Assembly: GCA_965603205.1 (NCBI GenBank)
Contig: CBFDCC010000005.1
Span: forward strand, 124,001-188,000
From: Temperatibacter sp965603205
Lineage (GTDB): Bacteria > Pseudomonadota > Alphaproteobacteria > Sphingomonadales > Kordiimonadaceae
Direction: 5' to 3'
DNA length: 64,000 nucleotides
Part shown: piece by piece, positions 60,489-64,000 of the stretch
How the letters are laid out: each line of letters begins with the position of its first letter
Numbering within the stretch: position 1 is the stretch's first letter
The notes under the pieces: model-generated
Database searches by the model: none
Told to the model about the DNA's origin: nothing
The model's input: only the letters and a program-made list of their open reading frames with translations
Made by a program: the position numbers and the translations under genes

Positions 60489-61823
60489 TTAACGATAAGC
60501 GATCAAGTCTCCATTATTAGACAGAACAATCAAAGTTCCATCCACTATAGCAGGTGGGGTTGATGATCCACCCTCAATCTTAACGCCGCTGAGTACTTCA
60601 CCTGTATAGGGTGAGACTGTCAGCAGATAGCCATGCGAAGAGGTTACAAACAAACGGTCTCCAGCAAGCACTGGCCCATTCCATTTAACTAACCCACGAC
60701 GCTTTTCTTGATCTTGGAAACGCTGTAATTGTGATACCCAGCGCAGTCGACCATCACTGAGAGATATACATACAACCTGTGAATCAATGGTTGCTAAATA
60801 AGCAAAATTACCAGCAATCCATGGCGTATTAACACCAGCCACATCAGCTTCCCATGAACGTTCACCACTACGCATATCAATCGATACCATGCTTCCAGCA
60901 TGGCTAAGCGCGTATGTCTTACCACGATCAATCACAGGGCTTCCATCAACGTCAGCAAGTGTTGATAGCGGTGTTAAACGTCGAGAGCTCGTCAGAGCGT
61001 CTTGCCATAGTACGCGACCATTTTCAGCACGCATAGCAACAAGTTCCCCCGATGACAGGGCATAAACAATTGTACCATCAGCGTAAGCAGGGCTAGCGGC
61101 ACCTAACATTCCAGCAGTTTCTGTAATACCAACCTGATCCCAAACAAGCTCACCGGTTTCAGCATTTAATGCCGTTTGAACATTATCTTGTGTAAGAGCA
61201 AAAACACGACCATCCGCAACAGTAGGTGCGCCACGCATAGGCACGTTTGTGCTGTAACGCCAAATCTCACGACCAGAATTAGAATCCAGTGCTACTGTTA
61301 TCCCAAATCCCGATGTGGCAAATACCTTTCCGTCCGCATAAGCAACACCGCCGCCATAACCAACGTTAGACTTCTCGCCCTCTAATTTAATTTCTTTATG
61401 CCATAACCTACGACCTGATTGTAGATCAACCGCGCTAACAGACCCATGGACATCAACGGCAAAAACTTTACCATCTGCGGCCACTGGGCCAGATATAATG
61501 CGTTGGTATTTTGTACTGCCAGCCCCTATGCTTGTTTTCCAAACCTGTGACAGCGTATCTGCTACTTCAAGATGATGAACTGCATGAGAGGCCGAACCTC
61601 CTGGCTGAGCCCAATTTAAGTTTCTATAAGCCTTTGGCAGGTTGATAGATAGACTAGCTATTGCTTTGTCAGCTTCTAAAAAAGTTGATCCCGACAATAT
61701 AGAGATACGTTCTTTTCCTTCATCGTCATAGGAACCCTTCTTAGGGCCACTTTCCGAACATGATACCAAAGCAAGAGACGCAATGACCATTAGGCCTTTT
61801 CCAAAATGAGAAAATCTATTCAT
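60489..61823 (-). CDS. bamB: Outer membrane assembly lipoprotein BamB
   Basis: 444 residues. A lipoprotein signal with LVSC (Cys22) is followed by eight PQQ-like beta-propeller blades, for example 'AVDLQSGRRLWHKEIKLEGE', 'VALDSNSGREIWRYSTNVPM' and 'SIDMRSGERSWEADVAGVNT'. BamB scaffolds the BAM complex with BamA. The start codon shares one base with the stop of the yfgM-type gene, indicating coupling, and der lies downstream. It is rather longer than E. coli BamB. Confidence 0.93.
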   Translation of the reverse strand: MNRFSHFGKGLMVIASLALVSCSESGPKKGSYDDEGKERISILSGSTFLEADKAIASLSINLPKAYRNLNWAQPGGSASHAVHHLEVADTLSQVWKTSIGAGSTKYQRIISGPVAADGKVFAVDVHGSVSAVDLQSGRRLWHKEIKLEGEKSNVGYGGGVAYADGKVFATSGFGITVALDSNSGREIWRYSTNVPMRGAPTVADGRVFALTQDNVQTALNAETGELVWDQVGITETAGMLGAASPAYADGTIVYALSSGELVAMRAENGRVLWQDALTSSRRLTPLSTLADVDGSPVIDRGKTYALSHAGSMVSIDMRSGERSWEADVAGVNTPWIAGNFAYLATIDSQVVCISLSDGRLRWVSQLQRFQDQEKRRGLVKWNGPVLAGDRLFVTSSHGYLLTVSPYTGEVLSGVKIEGGSSTPPAIVDGTLIVLSNNGDLIAYR

Positions 61824-62563
61824 TATTTGTCTTCTTCCTTTTGGGCATCTTCACTGACTTCATCAGTGGATTCAGACGCTTCTATCGTTGGTGCAGCCTT
61901 TTGAGCTGATTCTATAACGCTACGAAACTGGGTTGAGCGCGAACGAATAGCTTGTGGAGTTTGTGGATCATTTTCTAACTGAGATATCTTGTTAAGAGCA
62001 GCATCCAGATTACCTTCTACTATATCAAGAATAGCTAGCTGTTCTGTTGCGCTGTGATACCATATTTTTCCCTTTTGAGAGATAGACGATAACAGCGAAC
62101 GCGCTGTAGCGGCATCATTCTTTTTATCACTAATGATGATCGCGGAATTTAACGTAGCTAGTTCGCGAAACCTAATGTCAGCCGTAGAATCCGTAGACAG
62201 CGCCTTATAAACAGCTAAAGCTTCGTCCGTTTTGCTAGCATCAAGCAGGGATGCAGCAAGGCGCAACTGACCTAGCGCTCCATACGAAGGCCCCGTATCA
62301 GCTTCAGCATCAGTCCAAATACTCGTAGGATCCTCAACAAGGGCAGCAGCAGTTACCGCTTCGGCAAACACAGCGGCATGCCCTTCCTCTGTTGTACGTT
62401 TATATTCGCTCCAACCTTCACGACCAGCAACAACTAAAACAACACCTACCACCATGGAAATTAAATATTTTCCATAAGCCTTCCATAGGGCATGCATTCG
62501 CTCGCGGCGAACTTCATCATCTACTTCTTTAAACGCTAGGTCGGGATTTTCTTGATCCGCCAC
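61823..62563 (-). CDS. YfgM-like tetratricopeptide membrane protein
   Basis: 246 residues. A short cytoplasmic part (1-32), one transmembrane helix (about 33-50, 'YLISMVVGVVLVVAG') and a TPR-type helical domain with 'LGQLRLAASLLDASKTDEAL' and 'AILDIVEGNLDAALNKISQL'. An acidic tail ends it. This is the DUF2133/YfgM family, which binds SecYEG and periplasmic chaperones in E. coli. Start is GTG at 62563 with an AGGAG site. It is one transcript with bamB and der, a conserved outer-membrane biogenesis grouping. Confidence 0.85.
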   Translation of the reverse strand: MADQENPDLAFKEVDDEVRRERMHALWKAYGKYLISMVVGVVLVVAGREGWSEYKRTTEEGHAAVFAEAVTAAALVEDPTSIWTDAEADTGPSYGALGQLRLAASLLDASKTDEALAVYKALSTDSTADIRFRELATLNSAIIISDKKNDAATARSLLSSISQKGKIWYHSATEQLAILDIVEGNLDAALNKISQLENDPQTPQAIRSRSTQFRSVIESAQKAAPTIEASESTDEVSEDAQKEEDK

Positions 62564-62685
62564 TTTATTCTCCTCGATAGTCAGTTTCGACTATTATTAC
62601 TTGTCTTAAATTATTCAATTCGCGGCTACAATAGGCAATGCCTTAACCAGATGCAAACATCTTATTGCGGCTAGATTGCGGCACA

Positions 62686-63540
62686 TTAATTATTTGAGTC
62701 TTTCATCTTGTATGTATATTCGTCTGAAGGAAATTTACGTGCACGTACATCGCTAGCATAACTCTCGATAGCGTCACCAATTTCATTACCTAACTCCATA
62801 TAACGCTTAACAAATTTAGGATTGAAAGAAAACAGGCCTAACATATCTTCTGTCACTAAAATCTGACCGTCACACTGATTAGAAGCACCAATTCCAATAA
62901 TCGGATTAGAGGCTGCCTTTGTTATTTTTACAGCGAGTGGTTCAGCCACGCCTTCTAGAACTGTGGCAAATGCACCAGCATCGGCTATTGCAACAGCATC
63001 ATCAATGATAGGTTGCCACTCATCAACGGAGCGTCCCTGCGCACCATAGCCACCTGTAGCATTCACACTTTGTGGCATCAAACCCACATGTCCAAAGACT
63101 GGAATACCGCGTTTTACAAGAAATTTAACTGTTTCAGCCATTTCTATACCACCCTCCAGCTTAACTGCACCTGCGCCTGTTTCACTAAGCATACGGGCTG
63201 CATTTCTAAAAGCTTGCTCTTTTGATTCTTCATAAGAACCAAAGGGCATATCAAGCACTACAAGGGCACGTCTAGCGCCTCGCATAACAGCGCGACCATG
63301 CTCAATGATCATTTCCATGGTAACACCCAGCGTATTATCCATGCCGTAAAGCACCATACCCACGCTATCACCCACGAGCAGCACATCACAATATTCATCA
63401 AGACGGGCCGCCATCGGCGTTATATATGCCGTTAAGCATACAATTGGCTCTCCGCCCTTACGGTTCGCGATATCCTTAGCTGTACGACGACGTATCATCG
63501 GTGATAACTTTAAATCTTCTGCTTTTGGTATCGTTGACAT
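62686..63540 (-). CDS. panB: 3-Methyl-2-oxobutanoate hydroxymethyltransferase
   Basis: 284 residues. 'IVCLTAYITPMAARLDEYCD', 'LLVGDSVGMVLYGMDNTLGV' and 'IPVFGHVGLMPQSVNATGGY' are the three PanB motifs with the Mg-binding residues and the catalytic Glu region. It makes ketopantoate for pantothenate and CoA. The frame reaches a GTG at 63549, but the ATG at 63540 has AGG at better spacing. Gene order panB-yfgM-bamB-der is seen in other alphaproteobacteria. Confidence 0.94.
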   Translation of the reverse strand: MSTIPKAEDLKLSPMIRRRTAKDIANRKGGEPIVCLTAYITPMAARLDEYCDVLLVGDSVGMVLYGMDNTLGVTMEMIIEHGRAVMRGARRALVVLDMPFGSYEESKEQAFRNAARMLSETGAGAVKLEGGIEMAETVKFLVKRGIPVFGHVGLMPQSVNATGGYGAQGRSVDEWQPIIDDAVAIADAGAFATVLEGVAEPLAVKITKAASNPIIGIGASNQCDGQILVTEDMLGLFSFNPKFVKRYMELGNEIGDAIESYASDVRARKFPSDEYTYKMKDSNN

Positions 63541-63767
63541 GCTTGCCACCTAAATTCATTGATATTCAAGGCTTATATACGTCATGACCTATGGGAATGA
63601 AAGCATAATATTCACGTAATATAGGTGACATGCTTGCGACAGTCATCATGGTGTCGCGGTCTAAACAGCCTTATTAGGTATTTTATATATGGGCAGCAAA
63701 AATTAACATTGGATTTACTGTTAGATTAAACCCTTATAGGAATGAGACCATGTCAAACTGGTTCTTT

Positions 63768-64000
63768 TTAAATCCAGCGTCTAACTGATTTTTTATAAAG
63801 AATATAATCATCACCAAACAACTGCTCTATAGCCTGTTCTTCGGGCTTTATCTGCATTTCATTCATGTAGATTATAAACATTGGTATTATAACTACACTC
63901 GACCATGCGCCCAAATAAACACCCGCAGATATTAAGAAACACAACATGCCCAGATACATAGGGTTTCTGCTGAACTTAAAAATACCATCGGATACTAAGC
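63768..64000 (-). CDS. Isoprenylcysteine carboxyl methyltransferase-like (ICMT/PEMT) protein, partial
   Basis: The C-terminal 77 residues of a membrane methyltransferase, continuing beyond the window edge. Reading on past the in-frame ATG at 63959 gives 'DGIFKFSRNPMYLGMLCFLI', the conserved R-N-P-x-Y-L-G motif. The final 'GDDYILYKKSVRRWI' is the usual ending (ge.Y..Y...v.rwi). It methylates a lipid or small hydrophobic substrate at the membrane. The substrate is not evident. A 227-base gap with no gene separates it from panB. Confidence 0.83.
   Translation of the reverse strand, partial: LVSDGIFKFSRNPMYLGMLCFLISAGVYLGAWSSVVIIPMFIIYMNEMQIKPEEQAIEQLFGDDYILYKKSVRRWI

Noticed and set aside
63535..63637. 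12-bp direct repeat TGACATGCTTGC at 63535-63546 and 63626-63637 near panB
   Set aside because: One copy overlaps the panB start codon. The repeat is short and has no palindrome or second occurrence pattern, so chance is likely.

Overview
The window is chromosomal DNA from an AT-rich, aerobic, probably marine alphaproteobacterium. This is inferred from gene content and order, and GC was not counted. Several blocks are typical of the class: DUF177-plsX-ihfA-MerR next to a cytochrome bc1 chaperone and bamE; pdxH/DnaJ-like/BrkB/fabI/aroC; xseB-ispA-dxs-tlyA-rumA-type; purC-purS-purQ-purL with bolA-grxD further on; der-bamB-yfgM-type-panB; plus the ATPase zeta subunit (DUF1476) and DUF2336. An order such as Kordiimonadales/Emcibacterales is possible but is only a guess. 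No tRNA, rRNA, CRISPR array, prophage or transposase gene was seen.

Layout. 1-2.6 kb: end of an acyl-CoA dehydrogenase, an NTF2-like protein, and a PCD/FAH/VOC operon for aromatic (amino acid) breakdown. 2.8-7.3 kb: an RRM protein, then MerR, ihfA, plsX (fabH missing), DUF177, bc1 chaperone and bamE. 7.3-18.9 kb: an acyl-CoA and lipid block (SDR, fadD, patatin, quinone reductase, MFE-2-like dehydrogenase, MaoC hydratase), then MATE, aldolase, tesB, aldehyde dehydrogenase and pdxH. 19.1-28.4 kb: DnaJ-like, BrkB, fabI, aroC, two RNA methyltransferases and the isoprenoid genes. 28.5-38.1 kb: MBL hydrolase, DmdC-type acyl-CoA dehydrogenase, tsaC-type synthase, FAD-linked 2-hydroxyacid dehydrogenase, acyltransferase, DUF2336, gamma carbonic anhydrase-like protein and mnmC. 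38.1-40.2 kb: a reactive-sulfur operon (BigR/SqrR repressor, divergent persulfide dioxygenase and two YeeE/YedE half-transporters). 40.2-44.8 kb: a partner-switching module (STAS, receiver-PP2C, degenerate receiver-kinase), a stand-alone Lrp-type effector domain, a serine hydrolase and ATPase zeta. 45.2-49.9 kb: the purine operon, with an unknown exported protein between purS and purQ. 49.9-55.5 kb: an accessory segment splitting purL from bolA-grxD. It holds an Abi_C-like gene bracketed by a long inverted repeat, a sulfotransferase, a glycosyltransferase, a candidate small RNA and a membrane phosphoethanolamine-transferase/sulfatase-like enzyme. 55.5-64 kb: bolA, grxD, exported methyltransferase, cutA, ctaA, truncated hemoglobin, der, bamB, yfgM-like, panB and a cut-off ICMT-like methyltransferase.

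Most of the window is core metabolism. The parts most worth a second look are the inverted-repeat-bounded Abi-like cassette inside the purL-bolA break, the unknown exported protein translated with the purine genes, the structured RNA and duplicated terminator near 53.4-53.6 kb, and the repeated palindromic site between the partner-switching and Lrp-like units.
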